Source of the DNA: a virus
Reading direction: 5' to 3' (one strand)
Length of the DNA stretch: 64,000 nucleotides
IMG/VR virus record: IMGVR_UViG_3300040809_001127
Span: 1-64,000 of that record
Shown: piece after piece, positions 54,827 through 64,000 of the stretch
Position numbering within the stretch: position 1 is the first letter of the stretch
Layout: each line of letters starts with the position of its first letter
The notes under the pieces: model-generated
Databases searched by the model: none
What the model was told of the DNA's origin: nothing
The model's input: only the letters and a program-made list of their open reading frames with translations
Position numbers and translations under genes: made by a program

Positions 54827-56425
54827 ATGACAGCAATAGTAAGTTCAAATTTCAGAGTTCTGAACGCAGAAAATTTTAGAGAAGACGTTCAAGAATCAAG
54901 TGTGTATGTGAGTGTTGGTAAATCCGATGCATGGTCTAATACGATCAGCGATACAACAGATACAACACCCTTTAATCCACTTGATACATTAGACGCTCTT
55001 GGAGAAGCAAGGCAGAATATGTTAGGTCTTAAAAAGATCTCTTCTGCTGAGGTATCTCATATCGTACCAAGACATAACTGGACATCAGGTAGAAGCTACG
55101 TGGCTTGGGATTCCAACGATCCAGATATTTTTGATAAACAATTTTATATTATCACAACAGAGTTTAAAGTTTATAAGTGTATCATTGCTGGTACAGGTGG
55201 TTCTATTATTCAACCAACACAAACTTTAACAGCTCCTACAGCAGAATCTGATGGATACACATGGAAATACATGTATACAGTTTCTGTTGCTGATTCTGAA
55301 AAGTTCCTAACAAATAGTTATATGCCCGTTAAAACTGTTTCTCTTGGAGCTTCTGCTATTGTTGCAGCTGGAGTATCTAGTAGCACAGAAGTAGTTCTTA
55401 CAGAATCAAATGTAAATATATTAACAGGGATGGAAGTATCAGGATCTGGTATTTCGGGAACACCGACTGTATCTAGTATTTCTGGATCTGTACTTACTCT
55501 TTCTACAGCTCAAACACTATCAAGTAATACTGTTTTAAGTTTTTCATTCCCTAATGATGCTGCTGCTGAAGCTGTTTTATCAGAAGCAGATTATGCTCAA
55601 TATCTAAACCAAAAAGCTTCTAAAGATTTTAACAAAGCTGCAGGTATTGAAAGAATTGAAGTAACAGCTGGCGGATCTGGTTATGATGCTGCTGATAACT
55701 TCACAGTAACAATTACTGGTGATGGTACTGGTGCTACAGTTGTAGATGCTGGTGTTACTGTTTCTGGTGGAGCTATTTCTACTATTGTACTTAATGACAA
55801 AGGAACAGATTATACAGTCGCTGATATTGTAATTTCTTCTGATGGATCTGGTCAAGATGCTACAGCAAGAGCTGTTATTTCTCCAAGAAATGGTCATGGT
55901 GTTGACCCAGTAAAAGAACTTGGCGCATTCTTTGTTGCATTGAATACACAATTAGATGGTTCAGTAAACGGTGACATTACAGTAGGTAATGATTTTAGAC
56001 AAGTTATGTTATTAAAAGAACCAAGAGAATACAATGCAACTCCAGATGGTGGTAAGGTTGCAACCGCTGATTCTCTTAAAGCATTAGGCTATTTAGATGT
56101 TACTGGTAGTATTGCTTCTTTCCAAGTTGATGAAGTAATTACTGGTGGAACATCTGGAGCTAAAGCATTTATTGCTGAAAAGGATGCAGGTACAGGTTAC
56201 ATTTACTATTATCAAAATGCAAAAACTGGTTATGGTACTTTTGTAAATAACGAAACAATTACTGGTGGAACATCAAACGCAACAACTCAAACTGAGGCTG
56301 CAAATGGTGTAAATGATCCAGAAGTAGAAAAACAAAGTGGTACAGTTTTATTCTTAGAAAATAGAACACCTATTGATAGAACTGCAACTCAGATTGAAGA
56401 TATTAAATTAATATTAGAATTCTAA
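54827..56425 (+). CDS. 8: Baseplate wedge protein gp8, enlarged
   Basis: 532 aa against 334 in T4. gp8 features at both ends: N-terminal YVSVGKSDAWSN, HIVPRHNWTSGRSY, SDGYTWKYMYTV; C-terminal FLENRTPIDRTATQIEDIKL. Between them lie inserted beta modules: SGTPTVSSISGS, then GGSGYDAADNFTVTITGDG, and two ITGGTSxA units. The additions probably decorate the baseplate rim. Confidence 0.92.
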   Translation: MTAIVSSNFRVLNAENFREDVQESSVYVSVGKSDAWSNTISDTTDTTPFNPLDTLDALGEARQNMLGLKKISSAEVSHIVPRHNWTSGRSYVAWDSNDPDIFDKQFYIITTEFKVYKCIIAGTGGSIIQPTQTLTAPTAESDGYTWKYMYTVSVADSEKFLTNSYMPVKTVSLGASAIVAAGVSSSTEVVLTESNVNILTGMEVSGSGISGTPTVSSISGSVLTLSTAQTLSSNTVLSFSFPNDAAAEAVLSEADYAQYLNQKASKDFNKAAGIERIEVTAGGSGYDAADNFTVTITGDGTGATVVDAGVTVSGGAISTIVLNDKGTDYTVADIVISSDGSGQDATARAVISPRNGHGVDPVKELGAFFVALNTQLDGSVNGDITVGNDFRQVMLLKEPREYNATPDGGKVATADSLKALGYLDVTGSIASFQVDEVITGGTSGAKAFIAEKDAGTGYIYYYQNAKTGYGTFVNNETITGGTSNATTQTEAANGVNDPEVEKQSGTVLFLENRTPIDRTATQIEDIKLILEF

Positions 56426-56454
56426 TATAGATAGAATATTAGGTAAAAAAATTT

Positions 56455-59400
56455 ATGGCTACTACAATTATTAAGAATTATTCGAATGCACCTTACTATG
56501 ATGATTTTGATGAAACAAAAAACTTTCATCGAATTCTTTTTAGACCAGGTTATTCTGTACAGGCAAGAGAGTTAACTCAGATACAAACTCTTTTACAAGC
56601 TCAAATAGACAGATTTGGTCAATATAACTTTAAAGATGGATCTCGAGTTGTAAATGGTAAGGCAACGGTAGATGTTGAATTTGATTTTGTAAAAATTGAA
56701 TCTGCATTTACTCATAGTGTTGGTGGTGCTTTAAACACTGACACATATCTTAATAGTTTAGTTGGCACAACAATTACAGGTGCTACAAGTGGAGTAAAAG
56801 CAAAGGTTCTTTCCGTAGTTGCTGCTGAAGGTAGCGATCCTAATACACTTTACGTAAAATATACTGACTCAGGAAATAATAACAATAATCAAACATTTAC
56901 TGGAGCTGAAGAATTATCTAATGATGGTTCTCCTACTCTATATGCAAAAGTAAAACCAACTTCAGATGTTCCTACAGGTCAAGGATCTGCTGTTCATATT
57001 GAAGAAGGTGTATATTTTATTGCAGGTAATTTTATTTTTGTACCTGCTGGAACACTAGTATTAGACAAATACACTAACACACCTAATTATATCGTAGGTT
57101 TAAAAGTAACAGAAGAAGTTATTGATTCTGCATCTGATACTTCATTATTAGATAACGCTCAAGGCGTACCTAATACTGCAGCTCCTGGAGCAACAAGATA
57201 TAAGATAGGTACTCAATTAGTAAAAGGACCATTAGAATTAGGTTCTAGAACTGAAGCAAGTTTTATTACATTACTTGTAATTACTGAAGGTAAAACACAA
57301 GTTGATAAGACTGATAAAACTCTTGGAACAGAATTATCTGATAGATTAGCTCGAAGAACTTATGAAGAAAGTGGTGATTACACAGTTGAACCATTTGTTG
57401 TAAATGTAAAAGAATATTTTAATAATGGTTCTAACAATGGTTTTAAAACGGCAAGTGAAATTGTAGCTGATGGAGACGCTGCAAATACTTCAGATGCTGA
57501 AACATTTGGTAAGGATAGATTATTAGTATCTATCGAGCCTGGTGTTGCTTATGTTAAAGGTTATCGTATACAAAACTTTGCAAGTAAGCAAGTAATTGTA
57601 GAAAAACCTCGTGGAGCCGATGCTACTAACTCAGAAAATGGTGCACAAAGAACTCTTAATGTAGGTAACTATGTAAAAGTTAATTCAGCAAGCATGCAAG
57701 GTGTTCCTGACGTTAATGACTTTTCTACTGTAACTCTTTATACAAATACAATTGCTCAAGGACAATCAACTAATGTTGGTACTGCAAGAGTAAGAAACAT
57801 TTTAGACGATGCTGCGTCTGGCGTAAAGAGATTATATCTTTTCGATATTGAAATGACTAGTGGTTCGTTTAGTGCAGTAAAATCTGTAAAACAAACTGTA
57901 GCTTTACCTGGTGAAACACAATTTAGAGCAGATATTAATGGTGTAGCACAATTATTTGATGTAGGTAATAATGGACTTATATTTAAATTACCTTACAACG
58001 CTGTAAAATCTACAAGATCTATTGGTAACCCTGCAGCTTCGGATATTGTATATGAAGTAAAACAAAAATTTGTTGCTGATGGTTCTTCTGGTACTGCAAC
58101 AATTACTCTTGCTGTAGGTTCAGGAGCGTTCACTGATTTTAATAATGCATTTGTATATGCAAATGTCGGTGGAACACCTCAAACAGTACAAATTGGATCT
58201 AATACAAATTACTATTCATTAATTGATAATAACAGAACAGTACAATTAAATGTAACTACTATTTTTGGTGGTGGTAGTACTGATGTTCAATTAATTGCAA
58301 CCGTACAAAAATCTGGTATTTTAGAAAAAACAAAATCAGTAAATGGCGGTGCAGCTTCTGGTACAGTAAGCGTAACGGGATCTTTAACAAGCGGCGAATT
58401 ATCATTAGAGAAAGCTGATATTAAAGAGTTAATTTCTATTACTGATGCTAATGGTACAGATATTACTTCAAGATTTATTCTTGACAATGGCCAACGTGAT
58501 AACTTTTACGATGTTGGTAAAGTAATTCTTAAACCTGGATTTACAGTATCTGGTAATATTACAGTAACCTTTGACTATTATGGTCATGGCGCTGGTGATT
58601 ACTTTACAGTTGATTCATATCCTCAAGAAGATTATGATACCATTTATAGTTTTGGTAGTTTACAAGGATTAGTTAATTTAAGAGATTGTATTGACTTTAG
58701 ACCGAGAAAAGATGACACTGGCGCAAACTTTACAGGGACTGGTTCTTCTAGTCCACAAGCACCAGCAAATGGTCAAGTGTTAGCAACAGATATCGAATAT
58801 TACATGCCTCGTATTGATAAGTTAATCATTACGAGAAAAGGAGAATACACAACAGAAATTGGTGTACCTGATGAAAATCCTCAGGCTCCTAAAACACCTG
58901 ATGACGCAATGGCAATCTATAATTTAAGATTAAGTCCTTATGTCTTTGGTGTATCTGAAGTAAAACCACAGATTCTAGATAATCGCAGATATACAATGAG
59001 AGATATTGGCGATTTAGATAATAGAATTAAGAATTTAGAGTATTATACTTCTTTATCATTATTAGAACAATCTGCAGCTGACGTAGAATTGTTTGATAGT
59101 GGCGGTTTCTCTAGATTAAAAAATGGATTTATTGTTGATGGTTTCCATGGACATAATGTAGGTAATCCTGCAGATCCAGAATACGCTGTTTCTATTGATA
59201 AACAAGCAGGTCTGTTAAGACCTAAGTTTGATGAAAGAAATGTTAACTTAATTAGAAAGGCTGGTGATGTAGGTGCTGGTTCTAGTATTGTAAATAATGC
59301 TGGTATGGTAACATTGCCATTTACACAAACTAATTATATTAATCAACCATATGCGTCTACTTCAATTAATGTTAATCCTTACAATGTATTTAGTTGGGGT

Positions 59401-61788
59401 GGTACAGTTGAACTTTCTCCAGATAGTGATGAGTGGAAAGATGTAGATGTAAGACCTACAGTTACTATTGATGATTCTTCTAGTTATGATCAGTTTGCGT
59501 CAATGGCTGAAGAAACTGGTATATTAGGTACAGTTTGGAACGAGTGGGAAACTAACTGGACTGGTAGAGATGTTGATGTTCAAACTAATACTGTGCGCGC
59601 AGTAGGTAGGAGAGATAACGATTTTTGGTGGGATGTAAACGAATTTGGAGATCGTGATGCATTCCCTCTAGGTAGAGGAGGTAGGATTGGAAGAACAACG
59701 ACTACTACAACTACTACAACTACAAACCAATCTAGAACAGGTTTAAGAACAGATATTGCATTTGATACAGTAACAAGATCGAATGGAAAGAGAGTGGTTG
59801 AAGTTAACTTTGTACCATTTATCAGATCTAGGAAAATATTCTTTAAAGCAGAATTATTAAAGCCTAATACAAGAGTATATGCATTCTTTGATGGTGTTGA
59901 TGTATCTTCATTTGTAAGAGAAGAAGCGTTTGTAGAATTTAGTTCTAGAAGTGGAGTTACAACTTATGAAAATCAAAGTAGTCACCCAGATGGAGCTGCT
60001 AACTTAGTAAGTGATGCATCAGGATCTATTGAAGGTTCGTTTGTTATACCAAGAACAAGCGCATTAAAGTTTGCTACTGGTGTAAGAGAATTTAGACTTT
60101 CTGATAGTTCAACAAATAATAAGTCTTCAGAAACTACATTTGCTGAAGCCTCTTATCATGCTCAAGGATTAAAAGAGTCTGTTGAAGAAACAGTTGTATC
60201 AACTAAAGTTCCAAGATTAGTAAGATCTGAATTAAACGACGATAGAACATTACTTGATACTAATGTTTCTCAAACAACTACATGGATTGACCCAGTTGCT
60301 GAAACTATTCTTATCGATCAAGAAGGTGGACTCTTTGTAAAATCTGCTGATATATATTTTGCAACTAAAGATGCAAATATACCTGTAAGACTTACAATTA
60401 GAACAACTGAAAATGGTATACCTACTCAGAAAATTGTACCTGGTGCTGATAAAATTTTATATCCAGCTAATGTAAATGTATCTAGTGATTCTACTTCAGC
60501 TACAAATTTTGAATTTGATTACCCAGTATATTTAGCGCAAGATCAAGAATACGCAATTGTACTTACATCTCAATCTGATGGTTATGAAGTATATATCGCT
60601 GAAATGGGTGGATTTGATTTAGCAAATACTACATTTAGAATTATTAAGCAACCTTATGGTGGTGTATTCTTTACTTCTCAAAATGCTTCTACATGGACTC
60701 CTGAGCAAAGTAAAGATCTTAAGTTTAAATTAAATAGATGTCAATTTACAATTAATGGTAGCTCATCTGCAAGATCTATTAATTTCTCAAATGATACATT
60801 ACCGGCAATAAGATTAATTGATAATCCATTCACAACAACAAGTGGTTCTGGTGTAATTACTATTACTCATAAAAATCATGGTATGTATGATTCAGTTTCT
60901 AGAGTAACAATTAGCAACGCATTAGATACTAATGGAATTTCAGCTGCCAATATAAATGGTACTCATACAATAGGTAATATCAAACATGACAGTTATACGA
61001 TTACTGCAAGTAACTCTGATACTGCTTCTGCTACTGGTGCTGGCGGCGGGCAAAATGTAAAAGCTACTGAAAATAGACATGTCGATGTTATGTATCCTGT
61101 AGTAAGTGAAGTGCAAGTACCTGGTACATCTGCATCTTATTTTGCTACAATGAGAACAACTCAAAGTTTTAGTGGAACAGAATCAGCCTATCAAGTTACA
61201 GATGAATTCCAAGTTTTACCAAATAAAAACTATACGTTCACAGCGCCAAAAATGATTGGTTCTGAAACTCAAGAAACAGCTCACATGGGTGGTAATAAAT
61301 CGTTTAATCTAAGAGCAGTCTTAAGTAGTACAAGCGATTTCTTATCTCCTGTAATAGATATGACTAACTTAAGTGTACACACTATTCAAAATATTATTAC
61401 TTCGGAAACTAATACATCTACAAGTGAAGAAGTAATTAGAGGTGGCTTAGGTGTTGCAAGATATATTACAAAGAAAGTTGAATTAAATGAAGAAGCAGAT
61501 ATTGCAAATGTTTATCTCAATGTAAATAGACCTGGACCATCAAATGTGTTCTTATATTATAGAGCGTTGCCTGGTGGATCTGGACAAAATATTGAAGATA
61601 TTGCCTTTACTATCGCATTACCTGAAGGTGGTTCAATACCAGTTAATGAAAGAACGTTTGAAGAAGTTAAATATGAAATTGATCCTGCAGGTACATTTGG
61701 TACCATACAGTTTAAGATTGTATTAACATCAACAAACTCTTCAGCTGTACCGAAAGTAAAAGATTTTAGAGCAATATGTGCAACATAG
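56455..61788 (+). CDS. Giant tail/baseplate protein with DUF4815-like N-terminus (1777 aa)
   Basis: The N-terminal IIKNYSNAPYYDDFDETKNF, LFRPGYSVQARELTQIQTLL and later DSYPQEDYDTIYSFGSLQG, INLRDCIDFRPRKD-like NLRDCIDFRPRKD match the DUF4815 tail family of marine myoviruses. The rest is beta-rich with ITGATSG and SGSGVITITHKNHGMYDSVS modules. Ten consecutive Thr (ACA/ACG/ACT codons, 59693-59725) form a low-complexity hinge near residue 1085. Likely a baseplate-attached fibre base following gp8, in the slot of T4 gp9/gp10. Confidence 0.82.
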   Translation: MATTIIKNYSNAPYYDDFDETKNFHRILFRPGYSVQARELTQIQTLLQAQIDRFGQYNFKDGSRVVNGKATVDVEFDFVKIESAFTHSVGGALNTDTYLNSLVGTTITGATSGVKAKVLSVVAAEGSDPNTLYVKYTDSGNNNNNQTFTGAEELSNDGSPTLYAKVKPTSDVPTGQGSAVHIEEGVYFIAGNFIFVPAGTLVLDKYTNTPNYIVGLKVTEEVIDSASDTSLLDNAQGVPNTAAPGATRYKIGTQLVKGPLELGSRTEASFITLLVITEGKTQVDKTDKTLGTELSDRLARRTYEESGDYTVEPFVVNVKEYFNNGSNNGFKTASEIVADGDAANTSDAETFGKDRLLVSIEPGVAYVKGYRIQNFASKQVIVEKPRGADATNSENGAQRTLNVGNYVKVNSASMQGVPDVNDFSTVTLYTNTIAQGQSTNVGTARVRNILDDAASGVKRLYLFDIEMTSGSFSAVKSVKQTVALPGETQFRADINGVAQLFDVGNNGLIFKLPYNAVKSTRSIGNPAASDIVYEVKQKFVADGSSGTATITLAVGSGAFTDFNNAFVYANVGGTPQTVQIGSNTNYYSLIDNNRTVQLNVTTIFGGGSTDVQLIATVQKSGILEKTKSVNGGAASGTVSVTGSLTSGELSLEKADIKELISITDANGTDITSRFILDNGQRDNFYDVGKVILKPGFTVSGNITVTFDYYGHGAGDYFTVDSYPQEDYDTIYSFGSLQGLVNLRDCIDFRPRKDDTGANFTGTGSSSPQAPANGQVLATDIEYYMPRIDKLIITRKGEYTTEIGVPDENPQAPKTPDDAMAIYNLRLSPYVFGVSEVKPQILDNRRYTMRDIGDLDNRIKNLEYYTSLSLLEQSAADVELFDSGGFSRLKNGFIVDGFHGHNVGNPADPEYAVSIDKQAGLLRPKFDERNVNLIRKAGDVGAGSSIVNNAGMVTLPFTQTNYINQPYASTSINVNPYNVFSWGGTVELSPDSDEWKDVDVRPTVTIDDSSSYDQFASMAEETGILGTVWNEWETNWTGRDVDVQTNTVRAVGRRDNDFWWDVNEFGDRDAFPLGRGGRIGRTTTTTTTTTTNQSRTGLRTDIAFDTVTRSNGKRVVEVNFVPFIRSRKIFFKAELLKPNTRVYAFFDGVDVSSFVREEAFVEFSSRSGVTTYENQSSHPDGAANLVSDASGSIEGSFVIPRTSALKFATGVREFRLSDSSTNNKSSETTFAEASYHAQGLKESVEETVVSTKVPRLVRSELNDDRTLLDTNVSQTTTWIDPVAETILIDQEGGLFVKSADIYFATKDANIPVRLTIRTTENGIPTQKIVPGADKILYPANVNVSSDSTSATNFEFDYPVYLAQDQEYAIVLTSQSDGYEVYIAEMGGFDLANTTFRIIKQPYGGVFFTSQNASTWTPEQSKDLKFKLNRCQFTINGSSSARSINFSNDTLPAIRLIDNPFTTTSGSGVITITHKNHGMYDSVSRVTISNALDTNGISAANINGTHTIGNIKHDSYTITASNSDTASATGAGGGQNVKATENRHVDVMYPVVSEVQVPGTSASYFATMRTTQSFSGTESAYQVTDEFQVLPNKNYTFTAPKMIGSETQETAHMGGNKSFNLRAVLSSTSDFLSPVIDMTNLSVHTIQNIITSETNTSTSEEVIRGGLGVARYITKKVELNEEADIANVYLNVNRPGPSNVFLYYRALPGGSGQNIEDIAFTIALPEGGSIPVNERTFEEVKYEIDPAGTFGTIQFKIVLTSTNSSAVPKVKDFRAICAT

Positions 61789-61797
61789 GAAATTAAA

Positions 61798-61998
61798 ATG
61801 CCGAGAAGAAAAAAAGTTGATGATTTACCTGATTTCGAAAAAGATTCAGTTACTCAAGCTGTTATAAATACTAATAGTACAGCATTTATAAATCGTAGAG
61901 AGCAAATGGCTAAGTTAGCTGATAAAGACGCTCGAATTGATAGATTAGAAAATGATATTGCTGAACTTAAAAAACTAGTAAAAGGGTTAACTAAATAA
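61798..61998 (+). CDS. Small coiled-coil protein (66 aa)
   Basis: A basic N-terminus (PRRKKVDDLPDF) and a C-terminal coiled coil (RIDRLENDIAELKKLVKGL). It sits between two fibre-type genes and ends in a TAATG overlap with the next; may be a fibre chaperone or connector. Conserved-looking but unassigned. Confidence 0.65.
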   Translation: MPRRKKVDDLPDFEKDSVTQAVINTNSTAFINRREQMAKLADKDARIDRLENDIAELKKLVKGLTK

Positions 61999-64000
61999 TG
62001 GCAATTAATAAAGAAACAAGAATTAATAAGTCTAATACTTTAGAAGAGTTAAGACAAAAGACTAATAAAATTTCTCTGCATCTTGGTGATACAGATCAAT
62101 TAGACAGTAATCTATCTGATAAGACATATAACTATGTTGATGTTGCTGATGGTGCTAGCTTGTTTCATACCTCAGATGACGATGCAAAATCTGTAAGATT
62201 TGAAATTTCTCCTGAGCATGTAATTGATAATACTGGTGGATATATTATTCTTAAAGATGTATCTTCCCTTACTGGATTTTTAGAAAATAATACAGTTACT
62301 CAATCTGGTGGATTTACTGCTACTGTTGTTTCATCTTCTGTTGATAAAATTTTAGTTGTAAATACAAGTGGCGATTTTAGTTCTTCTGAAGATTTAACAG
62401 ATGGAACAAATACAATTGCTGCTGCAAACATTGAAAGAATTGTTGTAGAATCTTATAATGTTGGTATTGTAAGAGTATATAAAAATAATACTGAAATACC
62501 TCAAGATATGAGTGCAACTGGATTCCACGTTGTAAGTGTTGCTGGTACTGTACCAATATTAAATGCTCCGGATGTTAGTGATATTACTGAAGGATTAGTA
62601 TTAAATCAAAGTAATGGATTTACCGGTACCGTTTTAAAAGCAACTTCAACTGAATTACTCTTTAAGAGTATGACAAATGCCAGCAGTTTTAATGCTGGAG
62701 CAAATTTAAGATTCCCTGATAATAGTGCTGCAATTCAAGCGGCAAATCATGGAGCATTAACAGAAGTACCTACAGGTTATGGCGTAGGTATTGAACTTAA
62801 TACACCAGCTGCAGTAAATGATGATATTAAACTTATCACAATGGATACAATTGCTGCGATTAACGAATTACAAGATGATGTTGGTGTAACTGAAAACTTA
62901 ACAACTTCTGCTACAAATCTAGTAAATGCAATAAATGAGCATGACGCCGAACTTGGTACAATTACACCAAGTGCAATGGGTACAACTGCCTCAACTGTAG
63001 AAACAGCAATTAGAGAGCATGAAGATCAAATTGGTAACCAAGACATTTCAGCAATTGCTCCTGAAGATGATACACTTACAAGAGCGTTAAATCAATTACA
63101 CGCAGAAGTAGGTACATTAAGTCTTAATACATCTGCCACTGATTTGACTGCTGCAGTAAATGAATTAGAAGCTGATTTGTTTAATGCAGAAGGTGGAGAT
63201 AAGCGAACAGTTGGAGATCTTTTAACTTCAGATAATACTTCAATTGTTGATGCAATTAACGAATTACATACAGAACTATTTGATACTGGTGTATCATTTA
63301 GTGGTCTATCTGCTGATGATTTTAAATCTGCAGTTGTAGAATTAAGAACAGAACTTGGCGATCATACTGCTCTTGCTACTGATGCAACCTCTAACTTAGT
63401 ATTAGGTATTAATGAATTAGAAGCTGCTGCAAGAGGTGCAAATGCCAATTACAATTTAAGTACTTCAGCTACAAACTTTAGAGATGGTATCAACGAATTA
63501 TATGATGATATTCACACCAATGGTTCTGTTACTCTTAACACTGATGCAAATTTCTTAGTTGGCGGTATTAATGAATTAGAAACTGCTTTAAGAGGTACAA
63601 ATACAGATTATACTCTTACAACAACTGCTCAAAACTTTAGAGATGCTATTAGAGAGCATGAAACAGATATTGGTAATATGACCTTTACTGGACTTTCTGC
63701 TACTGATATTTCTGGAGCATTAAGAGAATTAAGAACAGAACTTGGTGATGTTGAAGCAATCAATAGTAGTTTTGTAAATGATTCAAACGTTGTTGTAGCA
63801 CTAAATGAATTACAAACAGAAGTAGGTGCTAATGCTTATCCAAGTGGTGGACCAGCAGATACAGCAAATGCTACTAATCTAACAAATGCCATTAATGCAA
63901 TCGATGCAGAAATCGGCGATACTGCTTATGCTGGAACTGATATTACAACAGCATTAAGTACTGCTCAAACAAATATTGGTACAATTGGTAACCTTACAAC
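61998..64000 (+). CDS. Repeat-rich tail fibre protein, cut by the window end
   Basis: The ATG at 61998 overlaps the previous stop, and the frame stays open to the last base (667 codons; C-terminus not in the window). After an N-terminal virion-binding part (LEELRQKTNKISLHLG, then two TVTQSGGFTATV/QSNGFTGTVL modules), about 15 imperfect 25-35-residue repeats appear of the form (A/G)INEL-x-x-E-(L/V)G ... TSAT-x-(L/F). Such repeats build trimeric coiled-coil/beta fibre shafts. Host-range determinant expected at the missing C-terminal tip. Confidence 0.85.
   Translation, partial: MAINKETRINKSNTLEELRQKTNKISLHLGDTDQLDSNLSDKTYNYVDVADGASLFHTSDDDAKSVRFEISPEHVIDNTGGYIILKDVSSLTGFLENNTVTQSGGFTATVVSSSVDKILVVNTSGDFSSSEDLTDGTNTIAAANIERIVVESYNVGIVRVYKNNTEIPQDMSATGFHVVSVAGTVPILNAPDVSDITEGLVLNQSNGFTGTVLKATSTELLFKSMTNASSFNAGANLRFPDNSAAIQAANHGALTEVPTGYGVGIELNTPAAVNDDIKLITMDTIAAINELQDDVGVTENLTTSATNLVNAINEHDAELGTITPSAMGTTASTVETAIREHEDQIGNQDISAIAPEDDTLTRALNQLHAEVGTLSLNTSATDLTAAVNELEADLFNAEGGDKRTVGDLLTSDNTSIVDAINELHTELFDTGVSFSGLSADDFKSAVVELRTELGDHTALATDATSNLVLGINELEAAARGANANYNLSTSATNFRDGINELYDDIHTNGSVTLNTDANFLVGGINELETALRGTNTDYTLTTTAQNFRDAIREHETDIGNMTFTGLSATDISGALRELRTELGDVEAINSSFVNDSNVVVALNELQTEVGANAYPSGGPADTANATNLTNAINAIDAEIGDTAYAGTDITTALSTAQTNIGTIGNLT

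Noticed and set aside
55604-55951. 115-codon minus-strand ORF opposite gene 8
   Set aside because: Ser/Asn/Cys-rich low-complexity antisense of repetitive beta-module codons; no start context.
1-64000. tRNA genes and CRISPR arrays
   Set aside because: I looked for T-arm motifs with paired arms and for evenly spaced direct repeats and found none; intergenic gaps are too short for most.

Overview
The window is a continuous piece of an AT-rich, T4-like (contractile-tailed) bacteriophage genome. The evidence is a near-complete T4 core gene set: tail/baseplate genes 4, 48, 53, 27-like, 5, 25, 6, 7-like and 8, plus 26, 51-like, 54-like and a tape measure. Replication and transcription genes include 32, 59, rnh, dsbA and 33, and eight to nine copies of the T4-type late promoter octamer TATAAATA are present. 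The gene style (thyX, nrdA/nrdB, glutaredoxin, phoH, PD-(D/E)XK exonuclease, DUF4815-type tail protein, no photosynthesis genes, no tRNAs seen) is that of marine myoviruses related to cyanomyophages. The closest fit from memory is the pelagimyophages of SAR11, for which a curli-related gene cluster has been reported. The host assignment is inference.

Layout. 1-2.3 kb: terminator, thyX, then small early ORFs behind sigma70-like promoters. 2.3-12.9 kb: late block led by TATAAATA; its first proteins start with peptides resembling the T4 internal-protein capsid-targeting sequence (ligase-like, nucleotidyltransferase, P-loop kinase, cysteine peptidase-like and others), followed by conserved small virion/late proteins and an overlapping spanin pair. 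12.9-23.1 kb: nucleotide and replication block (nrdA, nrdB, glutaredoxin, GIY-YIG nuclease, rnh, GT-B-like protein, phoH, exonuclease, HAD phosphatase). 23.1-26.5 kb: late small proteins, a fibre-like pair and a T4-type lysozyme. 26.5-33.1 kb: two paired small membrane proteins (holin candidates), then csgF, csgG, two secreted curlin-like repeat proteins, a FecR-domain protein and a CHASE2-class III nucleotidyl cyclase. 33.1-40.4 kb: early/middle genes (3'-phosphatase-like HAD protein, SWIM-finger protein, many small proteins, peroxiredoxin, gp33, DsbA, gp59, gp32) ending in a structured RNA and a terminator. 40.4-45.1 kb, minus strand: tape measure, two-TM protein, gp51-like, gp26, gp54-like, unknown, gp4. 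45.1-64 kb, plus strand: gp48, gp53, hub, spike, gp25, gp6, gp7-like, gp8, a giant DUF4815 protein and a repeat-rich fibre cut by the window end.

The most unusual system is the curli-like cluster. The outer-membrane secretion pore (CsgG), its partner (CsgF) and two exported curlin-like subunits sit in one tight gene run with FecR and a CHASE2 adenylate-cyclase-like sensor. No sigma70-like promoter is seen in front of csgF, and late promoters lie upstream, so I infer late expression together with lysis genes. Other notable structure: a slippery T7 run that would fuse gp26 to a gp51-like extension by -1 frameshift; early and late promoters placed so that the predicted transcript starts at or next to the ATG (leaderless mRNAs); face-to-face late promoters between gp4 and gp48; a gp32 without cysteines; and a candidate overprinted gene inside the cyclase gene.
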